A DNA stretch of 64,000 bases from Oceanospirillaceae bacterium (GTDB lineage Bacteria; Pseudomonadota; Gammaproteobacteria; Pseudomonadales; Balneatricaceae): contig JABSRB010000026.1 of the NCBI GenBank assembly GCA_013215375.1, forward strand, positions 17,523 through 81,522, read 5' to 3'. The notes under the pieces were generated by a model. The model saw only the letters and a list, made by a program, of their open reading frames with translations. It ran no database searches and was not told where the DNA came from. Below, one piece after another: positions 46,758-56,586 of this stretch. The translations under genes were made by a program, and so were the position numbers. The first letter of the stretch is position 1. Every line of letters begins with the position of its first letter.

Positions 46758-48716
46758 TTAAAATTGATAGGCAGCAGAGAGTTTGACGTTTCTGCCTGGT
46801 TCGTAATCATTTAAGTGCAAATTGCCGAAGACTGGGTGCGTGGTATCACCAATTCTTGATGCGTGAGATGTATATTGCTCATCAAATAAATTTTCAATAC
46901 CCGCAGTTAAGGTTAACCCTTGGTATTTTGAGGGAGTCCATTTCGCGGTAACACTGTGTACGTTATAACTAGGTTTGTCGTAGTGATGTTCTTTGAGAGT
47001 GATTTCACTGGACCAATTAAGGCTTATATTTTGTGAGGGAATAACATAGTCAAAGGCAATACCAATGCTGTCGCCCACCTCACGGTCTAAAGGATTGCCT
47101 GATTGACTAATTTTTGACTTTGATTTTGCATAACTAAGTGTGGTGGCTAAGTTGCCTTTTTGCATGCTTACGTTTACTTCTAGCCCTCTGATATTAACCT
47201 TACCAATATTTTGTCTTTGATAAACATAGTTGCCAGCAACATCTACAGCTTCTATATAGTGATTAATACGGGTGCGGAAAATTGAGGTTGATGCCGTCAA
47301 TTTATCTAAACCTAACAGATTGGTATCACTGAAGGTAAAGCCTATTTCATTGTTAACCCCGGTCTCTGCCTTTAACTGAGCGTTGGCGATTAAGCTAGTA
47401 CCTGCTGCGGTATATATTTCTGTCAGCTCAGGTGCTTTAAATAGCTGAGCGCTGCTGGCATGTATGCTCCAGTTATCGTTTATTTGATACTGGGTTGCCA
47501 GTGCTGCCGTCGCTTTTGTGTAGTTTTTATCGGTGCTTGGTGTCTTCAAATTTACTCGATTGTGTCTAATGCCAGGTGTTAGCGTTAAACCGTTGCCAAA
47601 GTCAATTTCATCTTCAATAAACAGATTCATTGATCGCGCACTCTCTTGAGCTGTTAAAACGTTGTCATCGTAAAGTGCACTGGTTTGTTTATAAGTGCTA
47701 AGCCCGTAACGTAGAGTTTGCGAGAAGTCATCGTCACCAAGGTAGCTTTCAGCTAATAAGTTAAAGCCTTTGTGTTCGCCTTTTCCCTCTCTGTAACGGT
47801 ATGATGCACGGGCGTTTTGTTGCTCATCACGCCACAACGTCATAGTATTTTGATAGAGACTGGCTTCTAAATTAATCGTGTCGCCTAAATCTAAGGTGTA
47901 GTTTAGTGTCATGGTTTTTCGATCAAATTGGGTAGGATAAACAGCAGTACCGGTAATGGAGCTGTTGGTTGCCACACCCATGTCAGCTCTGGGAGCATAA
48001 TCCCCATGATCTTTATAACTATCCCAACTGAAATCTAAACGGTTCTGCTCGTTAATATCAGCACCAATCTTAAATAATAAGTTATTGATAGTGCCATCGT
48101 TGCCTATGGTTGTATTGCCATCACCATCGGTAGGATTGCCTCTGCTTACGCCGTTGATGTAGGCAAGTGCATCGAAGGTTTCATTAAATTTTGCATAGGA
48201 AGTTAACGAGTAGCCCCGATAGTTATTAGAGGCACCATGGACTTGTACACGCGCACCCATAGTTTGCTCAGGGAATAATAAGTCTTTGGCATCTTTGGTC
48301 TCAAACGAGATAGCGCCACCTAAGCCTGCGTTTATTACCGAGTGTTTACCTACTTCGATATCAACAGACTTTAAAATATCGGCGTTGATTAATAGGTTGC
48401 CCATATGGTGGTACATATAGTTGTTCTGTTTAGCGCCATCAATGCTGATATCCAGATCAAGGTCTTCTAGACCACGAATATTTATTCGTTGGTTAACTGA
48501 GTGCGCGCCACCAATATTTATTCCTGGAATATCTCTGAGCAAGTCACTTAAGTGATCGGCTTGCTTAAATTCAATGTCGTCTTTATCAATAGAGGTTGAA
48601 GAGCTATTGATGGCGGTAGACCAAATTTCAAGGGTGTTTTGATCGGCAACAGCGGCACTAGCCACTAAACTTACCGCTATTACCAAGGGGAGTTTTTTAA
48701 AACAGGAAATAAACAT
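46758..48716 (-). CDS. TonB-dependent outer-membrane receptor, probably for an iron compound
   Basis: 652 residues with a signal peptide (cleavage near AAVADQ). The plug domain spans about 45-150 (LSDLLRDIPGINIGGAHSVN, then INIRGLEDLDLDISIDGAKQ). The rest is a 22-stranded barrel ending in FDEQYTSHASRIG, the penultimate NLHLNDYEPGRN and a terminal aromatic Phe. The GAKQNNYMYHHMGNLLI segment resembles receptors of the heme/hemoglobin/transferrin group. A Fur-like box lies just upstream. The ligand is not provable from sequence; copper is a further possibility. Confidence 0.85.
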   Translation of the reverse strand: MFISCFKKLPLVIAVSLVASAAVADQNTLEIWSTAINSSSTSIDKDDIEFKQADHLSDLLRDIPGINIGGAHSVNQRINIRGLEDLDLDISIDGAKQNNYMYHHMGNLLINADILKSVDIEVGKHSVINAGLGGAISFETKDAKDLLFPEQTMGARVQVHGASNNYRGYSLTSYAKFNETFDALAYINGVSRGNPTDGDGNTTIGNDGTINNLLFKIGADINEQNRLDFSWDSYKDHGDYAPRADMGVATNSSITGTAVYPTQFDRKTMTLNYTLDLGDTINLEASLYQNTMTLWRDEQQNARASYRYREGKGEHKGFNLLAESYLGDDDFSQTLRYGLSTYKQTSALYDDNVLTAQESARSMNLFIEDEIDFGNGLTLTPGIRHNRVNLKTPSTDKNYTKATAALATQYQINDNWSIHASSAQLFKAPELTEIYTAAGTSLIANAQLKAETGVNNEIGFTFSDTNLLGLDKLTASTSIFRTRINHYIEAVDVAGNYVYQRQNIGKVNIRGLEVNVSMQKGNLATTLSYAKSKSKISQSGNPLDREVGDSIGIAFDYVIPSQNISLNWSSEITLKEHHYDKPSYNVHSVTAKWTPSKYQGLTLTAGIENLFDEQYTSHASRIGDTTHPVFGNLHLNDYEPGRNVKLSAAYQF

Positions 48717-48742
48717 GACAAATCCTAAAAGTTAATATAAAT

Positions 48743-48761
48743 AAGAATAATTACCATTATA
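48743..48761 (-). promoter_or_regulatory. Fur-like box upstream of the TonB-dependent receptor
   Basis: On the minus strand TATAATGGTAATTATTCTT matches the Fur consensus GATAATGATAATCATTATC at 13-14 of 19 positions. It lies 27-45 bases before the receptor ATG, a good position for repression by iron-loaded Fur. Confidence 0.6.
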
Positions 48762-48828
48762 TTTAAAAGCATATGAACTTTTTATCAGATTTACATACTT
48801 TACATATTCTTGGCGGAACTTATCCCTG

Positions 48829-50196
48829 TTAGATTATTGTTTTCTGGACGATTTTTAAATTGATCGGTAGCAGTATTTTAATCACAAGCCCTTTTGTGGT
48901 GTTGTTATGAGCACTGATTTTCCCACCAAGCACGGCAATTTGCCGCTTGGTAAGTGCCAAGCCTAAACCAAAGCCTCCCGCTTCCCTGGAGCGAGCTTTG
49001 TCAGAGCGAAAGAAAGGCTCAAAGATCTTGCATAGGTCTGGGCTAGACACGCCTATGCCTTGATCAATAATCTCGAGTTGGTAATGGCTGGTATTATAGG
49101 GGAAGCATTTGATAGTCACTTTGGTATCGATGCTTGAGTATTTTAGTGCATTGCGCAAAATATTCTCAATGCTCTGCGCTAGCGCCCGCTGATTGGTGTT
49201 CTCTATCGGCAGGTTAGCGCAGTACTGTCGTACTATAGCCCGCTGAGGGAATTCAAAATCAGCATCCTCACAAATCAAGTTTATCAGGGTCGCTAGATTA
49301 AAATTATCCTCACATTTAATCGCTGGGTCTGTCTCTAACCAAGCTAAGCTCAAGGTGTCTTCTACCAGTGATTTCATCTGCTCTATATCACGCTTGAATC
49401 GGGGGCCCAGATCAATCGTTTGAGTATTGCTTTCATTACATAGATCTAGCGCCAGTTCGAGGCGAGTTAAAGGTGTACGTAACTCATGAGACAAGTCACG
49501 TAAAAACTGCCGCTGATATCCCACTAGCTGCTCAATACGACTGGCCATTTGATTAAAGGATGTCGCGACTTGGGCGATGCTGTCTTCCTTATCGGCTATT
49601 TTCGGGCATACCCTGGTTGATAGATCGCCTCCGGCAAGGCGAATCGAGCTTTCTTTCAAAGCGTTTAATGGTCGCATTAAATGTCGATAAAGCCCCCAGC
49701 AAAATAAACTCAGTAGAATTGATGGCAATATAATAGTGATGAGTATTTCAATGAGCGTCACATTGGGCCGCGGGCGCATGGTTTGAGGAAGCTCCATTAC
49801 AAAATAGCCAGCGGGCACTTTAATGCCGATCATCACTTGTTGCATAAAGTCGTGCACTGGCCACTGTACTTGGCGCTGAAAACCAATCACGTCTTGTAGG
49901 TGTGATGGCAGTGATTTATTTGACAGCAACTTTTTATTGGTTGGTATCAATCCCGACCATGCTTGATGCTCGAGGTTAATCGTGGCGAAATGTTGATCGA
50001 GCTCGCTCAATTGGTGGCGCGCATAAAAGTTTGATGCCTGTCGCGCGTATTGTTTAATCTGGCTTTGGTGCTGTGGATTTATTACCGTCAGTTGTGTGGT
50101 CAGATAAAAAGCGCTGTTGTGGAGCAAGGTGAATAACAAAATGGAACCCACCGCGATACACACCATCAGCTGCCAGAATAAACGATGGCTTTTCAC
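48829..50196 (-). CDS. Sensor histidine kinase
   Basis: 455 residues. Membrane helix at about 8-30, a periplasmic domain to about 150, second helix near 153-172, HAMP domain (LMRPLNALKESSIRLAGGDL), the phosphoacceptor His237 in RDLSHELRTPLTRLELALDL, then an ATPase domain with N box (NILRNALKYS), DQGIGV and GGFGLGLALTK. It overlaps the response-regulator gene by 4 nt. The signal is unknown. It sits next to the iron-type receptor, but whether it controls that gene is untested. Confidence 0.93.
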   Translation of the reverse strand: MKSHRLFWQLMVCIAVGSILLFTLLHNSAFYLTTQLTVINPQHQSQIKQYARQASNFYARHQLSELDQHFATINLEHQAWSGLIPTNKKLLSNKSLPSHLQDVIGFQRQVQWPVHDFMQQVMIGIKVPAGYFVMELPQTMRPRPNVTLIEILITIILPSILLSLFCWGLYRHLMRPLNALKESSIRLAGGDLSTRVCPKIADKEDSIAQVATSFNQMASRIEQLVGYQRQFLRDLSHELRTPLTRLELALDLCNESNTQTIDLGPRFKRDIEQMKSLVEDTLSLAWLETDPAIKCEDNFNLATLINLICEDADFEFPQRAIVRQYCANLPIENTNQRALAQSIENILRNALKYSSIDTKVTIKCFPYNTSHYQLEIIDQGIGVSSPDLCKIFEPFFRSDKARSREAGGFGLGLALTKRQIAVLGGKISAHNNTTKGLVIKILLPINLKIVQKTII

Positions 50197-50936
50197 AAGG
50201 TATAACCTTTGCCGTGCACAGTGCGTATTAACTGATGCTGGGGTTGAATCTGCGCCAGCTTGCCACGTAGATTACTGATGTGCATGTCTAAACTGCGATC
50301 ATAGCGGCTAAAGGCTTTGTGCAATACTTTTTGATAGAGGTAAGCCTTGGTTAATACTTCTAATTTTTGGCGCATAAAAGTTTCAAGTAAAGATAATTCG
50401 ATAGGGGTGAGTGTTAACTGCACGCCCTGCAAACTCGCTTGTTTAGCACTTAAGTTTAAGCAGAGGTCATTGATAGATAAGGTACTAGAATCTTCATTTG
50501 GGGTTTGGTTGAACATGCTGCGTTTTAATATTGCATCAATACGTAATATCAGTTCTGTCATGTTAAAAGGCTTTGCCAAGTAATCATCTGCGCCAATACT
50601 CAAACCTTGAATACGTTCTTCCTCAGCACCGCTAGCGGTCAGCATAATCACTGGCGTATCTCGCTGTTCTCTGAGTTGATGTAATAAACTCAAACCATCT
50701 AACTTGGGCAGCATTATATCCAACAGGATTAGCTGAAAAGTGCTGCGCAATGCCATTTTAAGTCCATCGCGGCCGTTGTCACACTGGGTGATATGGTAGC
50801 CTCTGTTGGTGAGCACTTGGGCAATACTTTGGCGCACCACCGTATCGTCTTCCACTATTAGCAAATGTGCACCTTTATGCAGGGGAGCAGGGTGCTTAGA
50901 TATGGGGTTAGAACAGCTGGGCTTAGGTGATAACAA
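50193..50936 (-). CDS. OmpR-family response regulator
   Basis: 247 residues. The receiver domain (about 22-140) has the acidic pair Asp30-Asp31 (VEDD), the phosphorylated Asp73 in LILLDIMLPKLDG, and the conserved Thr and Lys (MLTASG, YLAKPF). The C-terminal winged-helix domain (about 150-245) ends in SLDMHISNLRGKL and IRTVHGKGYTL. The roughly 20-residue N-terminal leader (MLSPKPSCSNPISKHPAPLH) is longer than usual, so a later start is possible. It is coupled to the kinase gene. Confidence 0.93.
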   Translation of the reverse strand: MLSPKPSCSNPISKHPAPLHKGAHLLIVEDDTVVRQSIAQVLTNRGYHITQCDNGRDGLKMALRSTFQLILLDIMLPKLDGLSLLHQLREQRDTPVIMLTASGAEEERIQGLSIGADDYLAKPFNMTELILRIDAILKRSMFNQTPNEDSSTLSINDLCLNLSAKQASLQGVQLTLTPIELSLLETFMRQKLEVLTKAYLYQKVLHKAFSRYDRSLDMHISNLRGKLAQIQPQHQLIRTVHGKGYTL

Positions 50937-51140
50937 TAGGAATACTCAAAGCTAAGTTTCAGTCTTTTGGAGTCATACGCTGGCTGCATCAAGACAGTGC
51001 CAAGACTGAGCTAATTATTTAAAACAAAAGTAGTACTAATAGTATTGATTATCAAAGTCATTAACAAGCATTTGTCTTATTGACTTATCTTTTACGTAGG
51101 GCTGTTAAGGAATAAAAGGCCAGTTATGGGCTTCAATGTA

Positions 51141-51944
51141 TTAAGAGTGATGCGGCAGGGATAATAAATTAACCGGGCTTCCCCATAATTGGTTGAAGCT
51201 CTGCTTAGCTTCTGGACTAAGAGCGCTGGTATAAAACATGGATTGACCGACATTACTATCAGTGTTTGCTAAAGCAGATATTGCCTCTAGTCGGCGTTGT
51301 AGCTCTTTAGTGACGGGGCCATGGCTAGTCAGTAAAGTTATATGTTCACCGACAATACTCTGAATGAGCGGGGTTAAAAAAGCGTAGTGAGTGCAGCCCA
51401 TAACAATAGTGTCTACACCTTTGTCCAGCATTGGCTGTAAGTACTGGCGCAATAATAGGGTGAGCTGAACTGAGTTTACACAAGCGTTTTCTACCATCTC
51501 AACAAGACCCGGACAAGCTTGCACGACAATATCGGCATTATCACTATATTGCGCAACTAAGCGGCTTACCGCGCCGCTCTGTACTGTTTGTTGCGTCGCT
51601 AAAACTCCGACCACTGCTGTTTTAGAGTGAAGGCTAGCAGGCTTTATCGCCGGCTCCATACCTATAAAAGGCAGATCAAAAGCAGCACGTAACTGAGTAA
51701 TACAAGAAACAGTCGCGGTGTTGCAAGCCACAACAATCGCTTTTACCCGCTGCTCTACTAAAAACTGACAAATAACATGGCAGCGCTGTGTTATAAACTC
51801 AGTGCTTTTCTCGCCATAGGGAGCAAAGGCTGAGTCAGCTACATAGATAAAATGCTCATTGGGTAACTCGTGTTGAATGTTTTTAGCGACAGATAGGCCG
51901 CCGACACCTGAGTCAAAAATACCGATAGGGCGGTTAGAGTACAT
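51141..51944 (-). CDS. murI: Glutamate racemase
   Basis: Supplies D-glutamate for peptidoglycan. I start it at the ATG at 51944 (267 residues, MYSNRPIGIFDSGVGGLSVA); an upstream in-frame TTG at 51953 adds three residues. The two catalytic cysteines are visible in VACNTATVSC and MGCTHYAFL, with ADSAFAPYGEKS between. Single gene with no obvious operon partner. Confidence 0.95.
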   Translation of the reverse strand: MYSNRPIGIFDSGVGGLSVAKNIQHELPNEHFIYVADSAFAPYGEKSTEFITQRCHVICQFLVEQRVKAIVVACNTATVSCITQLRAAFDLPFIGMEPAIKPASLHSKTAVVGVLATQQTVQSGAVSRLVAQYSDNADIVVQACPGLVEMVENACVNSVQLTLLLRQYLQPMLDKGVDTIVMGCTHYAFLTPLIQSIVGEHITLLTSHGPVTKELQRRLEAISALANTDSNVGQSMFYTSALSPEAKQSFNQLWGSPVNLLSLPHHS

Positions 51945-52023
51945 AGTTTCCAAAGAGTTAGTAACAGACGTCGATTATTCTAATTAGTGGTGGGTAATTA
52001 ACAAGCATTTTTTATAACAATGA

Positions 52024-53094
52024 TTAATGGCTGGAATCAATTGCAGCCACAACTGCTGCACCCAATGCTTTTGTACTGGCTTTTCCGCCCATGTCTGGGG
52101 TGAGGTGTTCGCCTTCGCGTAGCACTTTTTCAATAGCTCTCATGATTATATCGTGCTGTGGCTTAAAACCTAAATGTTCAAGCAGCATAGCGCCAGACCA
52201 GATGGCGCCGATGGGATTGGCAATGCCAAAACCCGTGATGTCGGGTGCGGAGCCATGGACAGGTTCGAACATGGAGGGGAATTTTCTCTCGGGGTTAATG
52301 TTAGCAGATGGCGCGATAGCGATAGTACCGGTACAAGCTGGCCCTAAATCAGAGAGGATATCGCCAAATAAATTAGAGGCAACGACCACATCAAAGAATT
52401 CAGGTTTTAACACAAAGTTGGCGGTGAGAATATCGATGTGATATTGATCAATTTTCACATTGGGGAATTGCTCGGCCATTAATGAAAACCGTTTATCCCA
52501 ATAGGGCATCGAGTGATAAAGACCATTGGATTTTGTGGCGCTAGTGACATGTTTGTTGGCCGATTGTTGTGCCAATTCAAAAGCGTATTTGAGAATGCGA
52601 TCTGTGCCACGGCGGGTAAAGGTGCTTTGCTGGCAGACCATTTCCTGATCAGTGCCTTCATAGAGTATGCCGCCGATGCTGGAGTACTCGCCCTCAACAT
52701 TTTCTCGTACGACAAAAAAGTCTATATCCCCAGGTTTTTTGCCCGCTAAAGGGCTGTTTACTCCAGCAAAAAGTCGGACCGGTCGCAAATTAACATATTG
52801 ATCGAAACTGCGTCTTATAGGAATCAGCAGCCCCCAGAGTGATATATGATCCGCCACTCCCGGAAAACCAACCGCACCTAAGTAGATAGCATCGAATCCC
52901 TTAAGCTGTTCTATACCTTCTTCTGGCATCATAGCGCCGGTGCGTAAGTATCGCTCGCAGGACCAGTCGAACTGAGTAAAACGGTATTCAATAGCGGCTA
53001 ATTTTCCCACCGCTTCTAATACTTTAATACCTTCTTGGATGACATCCGGACCAATGCCATCACCGGGAATAACCGCAATATTTAGAGTGGTCAA
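52024..53094 (-). CDS. Tartrate / D-malate dehydrogenase (isocitrate dehydrogenase family)
   Basis: About 356 residues from a TTG at 53094, chosen because AGGGAG sits 6 nt upstream and the protein then begins MTTLNIAVIPGDGIGPDV; an in-frame ATG at 53112 gives 362 residues. Family motifs are the N-terminal NAD loop, FVVRENVEGEYSSIGG, the Mg-binding ASNLFGDILSDL and EPVHGSAPDITGFGIANPIG. The ENVEGEYS form points to the TtuC/DmlA group (D-malate to pyruvate; meso-tartrate oxidation) rather than LeuB or Icd. It ends the TctAB gene run. Confidence 0.87.
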   Translation of the reverse strand: MTTLNIAVIPGDGIGPDVIQEGIKVLEAVGKLAAIEYRFTQFDWSCERYLRTGAMMPEEGIEQLKGFDAIYLGAVGFPGVADHISLWGLLIPIRRSFDQYVNLRPVRLFAGVNSPLAGKKPGDIDFFVVRENVEGEYSSIGGILYEGTDQEMVCQQSTFTRRGTDRILKYAFELAQQSANKHVTSATKSNGLYHSMPYWDKRFSLMAEQFPNVKIDQYHIDILTANFVLKPEFFDVVVASNLFGDILSDLGPACTGTIAIAPSANINPERKFPSMFEPVHGSAPDITGFGIANPIGAIWSGAMLLEHLGFKPQHDIIMRAIEKVLREGEHLTPDMGGKASTKALGAAVVAAIDSSH

Positions 53095-53232
53095 GGCATT
53101 CTCCCTGTGCATGAAATATTCGATTGACGCAAAAAAGTGTTATTACAGTATTGTGTAACGAGTTGCCGCGATTGAAATATTTGAGATTAAACAGAGTGAG
53201 AATCGGTATCGATCCTCACTCAGTCTCAGTCT

Positions 53233-53706
53233 TTAATAAAACAGCGTACCGTCAGGGAATTGCACGATAAATACTCGCTCAAATAACAAAAATATAATCG
53301 TCACTACCACCACTGAAATTAGCGGGTAACTCCAGCGACGCAAGTTGGTCCATTTCTCGTACATCGCCAAATACATAGTGGTTATGTAAGTGATCATAAT
53401 GGCCGGTAAGAAGCCCAAGCTTGGAATTAAGGAGATGCCAATTGCCATAGTGACGATCAACATAATGCTCCTGAGGTAGTTGGCACTAATCTTGGCGCGT
53501 TTTTCTGTTTGTTTCGATGAAAAATCAATACCTAATCTGACCACTCCCACCAGCAATATGCCCATGATGATGGCGCGTGGGAAAACATAAGAGTCTGAAT
53601 CCACCATAGTGGTGGTATCGTAATAAAATATGCAGGCAATAATTAGCAGTGACAGCGTGCATAATATTCCCGCTGTATCTTTCACTTTTAATTTATTCAC
53701 TAACAT
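53233..53706 (-). CDS. tctB: Tripartite tricarboxylate transporter small subunit TctB
   Basis: 157 residues with four hydrophobic segments (about 10-28, 42-60, 80-113 and 128-150), the layout of the small membrane subunit of TTT transporters. FYYDTTTMVDSDSYVFPRAI near residue 30 matches the family pattern (SxxFPxxI). Sequence conservation in TctB is low, so the call rests on size, topology and its position 3' of tctA, which it overlaps by 14 nt. Confidence 0.88.
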   Translation of the reverse strand: MLVNKLKVKDTAGILCTLSLLIIACIFYYDTTTMVDSDSYVFPRAIIMGILLVGVVRLGIDFSSKQTEKRAKISANYLRSIMLIVTMAIGISLIPSLGFLPAIMITYITTMYLAMYEKWTNLRRWSYPLISVVVVTIIFLLFERVFIVQFPDGTLFY

Positions 53707-55204
53707 AGTCTTTATCCTTTTTAGCTTTAAGCCATTTGGAAATTAATGGGAAGGCAAATGAGGCGATAATGAAAGCAATGATACCCATAGAGATCGGTCT
53801 GCCGACCAATTCTAAGAATGGGTTACCTTTGGCGGTGCCTATAATCCAAGTTTGGACAAAGCCCTGCTCGGCAATACGCCCTAAAATCAAGCCTAACACA
53901 ATCGATGATTGGGAATAACCGTAGCGATTTAATACCCAACCTATCACTCCAAGCACCAACATTATGATCATATCAGTGACGCTATTTCTCACCGCATAGG
54001 CACCAATCATGGTCATGATTACTACCGAGGGTACTAAAAATGCTTTGGGCAGTGCCAGAATTGCGCTGTAGGCGTAGCGGCCTATGAACAATCCAACCGG
54101 TAACATCAATAAAGTGGCAATCACCAGCCCCCAGACGAAGGTATAAATAACTTCTGGCTGATCGTTGTACAGTGAAGGTCCCGGTCTTAATCCCTGAATC
54201 ATCATGGCACCCAAGATGATCGCATCGGGTGGCGTGCCTGGAATACCTAGTACAAAAGTCGGTACTAGACCGCCACCGACCGTGGCATTGTTAGCCGATT
54301 CTGTCGCGACGATACCCTCTGGATTACCCTTGCCAAAAGTTTCTGTTTTCTTTGAACTTCTTCTGGCTTCAGCGTACGACACTAAACTGGCAATGGAGCC
54401 GCCAGCGCCTGGCAGTATGCCAACAATAGTGCCTATTACCGAGCTGCGAATCACATTAAGCGGGGCTTTAAAGGTGCTTATCAGTGCCTCGTTTAAACGA
54501 TACCCCGAAGATTCGCTCTTAACATTTAAGTGTTTCTCTGGTGTGGCAATAAGGTCGATCAGTACGGGAATACAATACAGACCTATCAGTGCTGGGATGA
54601 TCGCAATGCCACCGAGTAGTGAGGGCATGCCAAAGGTAAAGCGTACATCGGCGCTGATTTCTGCGACGCCGATAGTGGCTAATAACAACCCGAAACAGCC
54701 TGCTAATATGCCTTTTAGTAAGTTGCCCTGAGACAGCGCTGCAATTAATGTTAAACCTAACACCGCTAGCCAAAAATACTCAGCGGGGCCAAAGGCCAAT
54801 GCCACTGAGGCTAGATAAGGGGAAATTGTCAGTAGCGCAAAGGCTCCCACTAAGCCGCCCGTTACACTGGCAAGACAGGCGATACTGATCGCCAAATTAC
54901 CATCGCCGCGCTTCGCCATAGGGTAGCCATCAAATGTGGTCGCTATAGCAGAGGGAGTGCCGGGAGTGTTGAGTAAGATGGCCGAATAGGCACCTCCGTA
55001 AACGGCGCCAGTATACACGGCACCCATTACAATTAGCGCCGTTACCGGCTCCATGGTAAACGTCATTGGTACTAAGATAGCGACAGCCATAGTCGCTGTT
55101 AACCCAGGTAGGGCACCGATAATAGTGCCGGCGATAACGCCGAGTAATGCCAGACCGAGATTGATCGGGCTAATGGCCGCTAGCAAATATTCAAAACCGA
55201 ACAT
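53693..55204 (-). CDS. tctA: Tripartite tricarboxylate transporter large subunit TctA
   Basis: 503 residues, strongly hydrophobic with about 11-12 helices. The TctA signature GALPGLTATMAVAILVPMTF is at about 32-52. TGAVYGGAYSAILLNTPGTP (about 65) and the repeat GIVATESANNATVGGGLVPT with VLGIPGTPPDAIILGAM near 320 form the conserved duplicated loops. Secondary-type dicarboxylate or tricarboxylate uptake driven by ions and fed by a periplasmic binding protein. It probably takes up tartrate or malate, judging by neighbours. Confidence 0.94.
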   Translation of the reverse strand: MFGFEYLLAAISPINLGLALLGVIAGTIIGALPGLTATMAVAILVPMTFTMEPVTALIVMGAVYTGAVYGGAYSAILLNTPGTPSAIATTFDGYPMAKRGDGNLAISIACLASVTGGLVGAFALLTISPYLASVALAFGPAEYFWLAVLGLTLIAALSQGNLLKGILAGCFGLLLATIGVAEISADVRFTFGMPSLLGGIAIIPALIGLYCIPVLIDLIATPEKHLNVKSESSGYRLNEALISTFKAPLNVIRSSVIGTIVGILPGAGGSIASLVSYAEARRSSKKTETFGKGNPEGIVATESANNATVGGGLVPTFVLGIPGTPPDAIILGAMMIQGLRPGPSLYNDQPEVIYTFVWGLVIATLLMLPVGLFIGRYAYSAILALPKAFLVPSVVIMTMIGAYAVRNSVTDMIIMLVLGVIGWVLNRYGYSQSSIVLGLILGRIAEQGFVQTWIIGTAKGNPFLELVGRPISMGIIAFIIASFAFPLISKWLKAKKDKDYVSE

Positions 55205-55523
55205 AGCATCACCTTGTCAAAAGAGGGAACATCAAAGAGAGTCTAATCATATGCCTGCGGGCTTAAAAACAAACTGGGTATGTTGATAAGTGAAAGGTGC
55301 GCAGCAAAAGGGCGAGATTTAAACTGACCGACAATGCAGTGTTTATAAATCGCTCTTTTGGGGATGCAGAGAATATTGAGGGTGTGTTGTTGATAACACC
55401 GAAAATTCTTTTCGGCGGTTATCAATGGGTAAACCGTAACACTGAGTCTCAACATGCTCTGTACGCCTGATAGCCAAAAGGGCAATCAGGCGTAAAGGAC
55501 TTAAATCTTATGTCCCCAAATAA
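55205..55523 (-). promoter_or_regulatory. tctC-tctA spacer with two hairpins
   Basis: This 319-base gap holds no gene. Just past the tctC stop, TACGCCTGAT (55462-55471) pairs perfectly with ATCAGGCGTA (55485-55494), with a nested GCC/GGC. A second hairpin spans 55391-55424 (TGATAACACCGAAAA with a near-complement). Neither has a proper T-tract, so they look more like mRNA-stabilising or attenuating structures than full terminators. That would allow more binding protein than membrane subunits. Confidence 0.6.
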
Positions 55524-56486
55524 TTACTTTAGAATGCCAGCTAATTTAGCTTTAGCAACGAAATAGGCAGTCTTCTTCTCAATGAAAGCGGCTGTTTCAG
55601 AAACAGGTATATTAAGCAGTGTAAAACCTAAACTTTCCATTTGCTTAACAAAGCCTGGGTCAGTGTTCAGCTCTTTCATGATGTCAGACATTTTTTGACG
55701 CGCTTCTTCAGGGGTGCCATCAGGCATTGCGATACCACGGAAAGCTCCGCCACCGGCGATGTCATAACCTAGCTCTTTAAAAGTAGGAACATCGGGAAAG
55801 CGCGCAACACGCTCCTCAGTACCCACAGCTAACAGGCGGATGTTGTCTTCATATTTCGCACCCATAGTACTGTAAGTAGCCGCTGCACTAACGTGACCTG
55901 CAGATGCGGCATTCACAGATGCTGCGGCACCTTTCATTGCAACATAAGTGGTTTTTATACCTGCTTCGTTGTTAAGCATGACTTGTAACAAATGGTTGGC
56001 ACTACCTTTACCAGAACCTGACAATGTTACTTGTCCTGGGTGTGATTTTGCGTAATCCACTAAATCTTTAAGCGTTTTGAAAGGGCTATCTTTTTTAACC
56101 GCTAGGGCATCAGGTGTATGCTGGAAAATATACACAGACTTGATGTCTTTAGTTTTAAAGCCAACATCTTTTTGACGAGGCTTGAGTATGATGTGAGGTA
56201 AGTTCATCCCCATCACTGTGTAGCCATCTTTTTTTAGACTGTTGAGTTGCGCCCATGCCACTGCACCACCGCCACCAGGCTTGTTAGAGACAATCATGGT
56301 TTTGTCGTATTTTTCCTGGAACAACTTTTGTTGGAATCTAGCAGTAATGTCAGATTCGCCACCAGGGCCAAAGGGAATCACATAAGTGATCGTTTTTTCA
56401 GGGTATTCTCCAGCCACTGCTACAGCAACATTTGCGGCGATAATAGTGGTTAGCGATAAAGATAGTACTTTTAGTAGTTTATTCAT
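55524..56486 (-). CDS. tctC: Tripartite tricarboxylate transporter substrate-binding protein TctC
   Basis: 320 residues from the ATG at 56486, which has AGGA at better spacing than the in-frame ATG 6 bases upstream. A signal peptide (to about VAVAGEYP) precedes the Bug/TctC-type domain: KTITYVIPFGPGGESDITAR near residue 30, VSNKPGGGGAVAW near 60, and VPTFKELGYDIAGGGAFRGI near 230. It captures a dicarboxylate in the periplasm for TctAB. The position between dehydratase genes and tctAB suggests tartrate. Confidence 0.92.
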   Translation of the reverse strand: MNKLLKVLSLSLTTIIAANVAVAVAGEYPEKTITYVIPFGPGGESDITARFQQKLFQEKYDKTMIVSNKPGGGGAVAWAQLNSLKKDGYTVMGMNLPHIILKPRQKDVGFKTKDIKSVYIFQHTPDALAVKKDSPFKTLKDLVDYAKSHPGQVTLSGSGKGSANHLLQVMLNNEAGIKTTYVAMKGAAASVNAASAGHVSAAATYSTMGAKYEDNIRLLAVGTEERVARFPDVPTFKELGYDIAGGGAFRGIAMPDGTPEEARQKMSDIMKELNTDPGFVKQMESLGFTLLNIPVSETAAFIEKKTAYFVAKAKLAGILK

Positions 56487-56586
56487 TGTCATTTTCCTAT
56501 TATTGTTTTTTTAGAAAACCATTAAATGGTTGTTTTATTACAGGGATTTAACTATGTTTTTACCTCTTCTGAAATGGGTTATGCTT

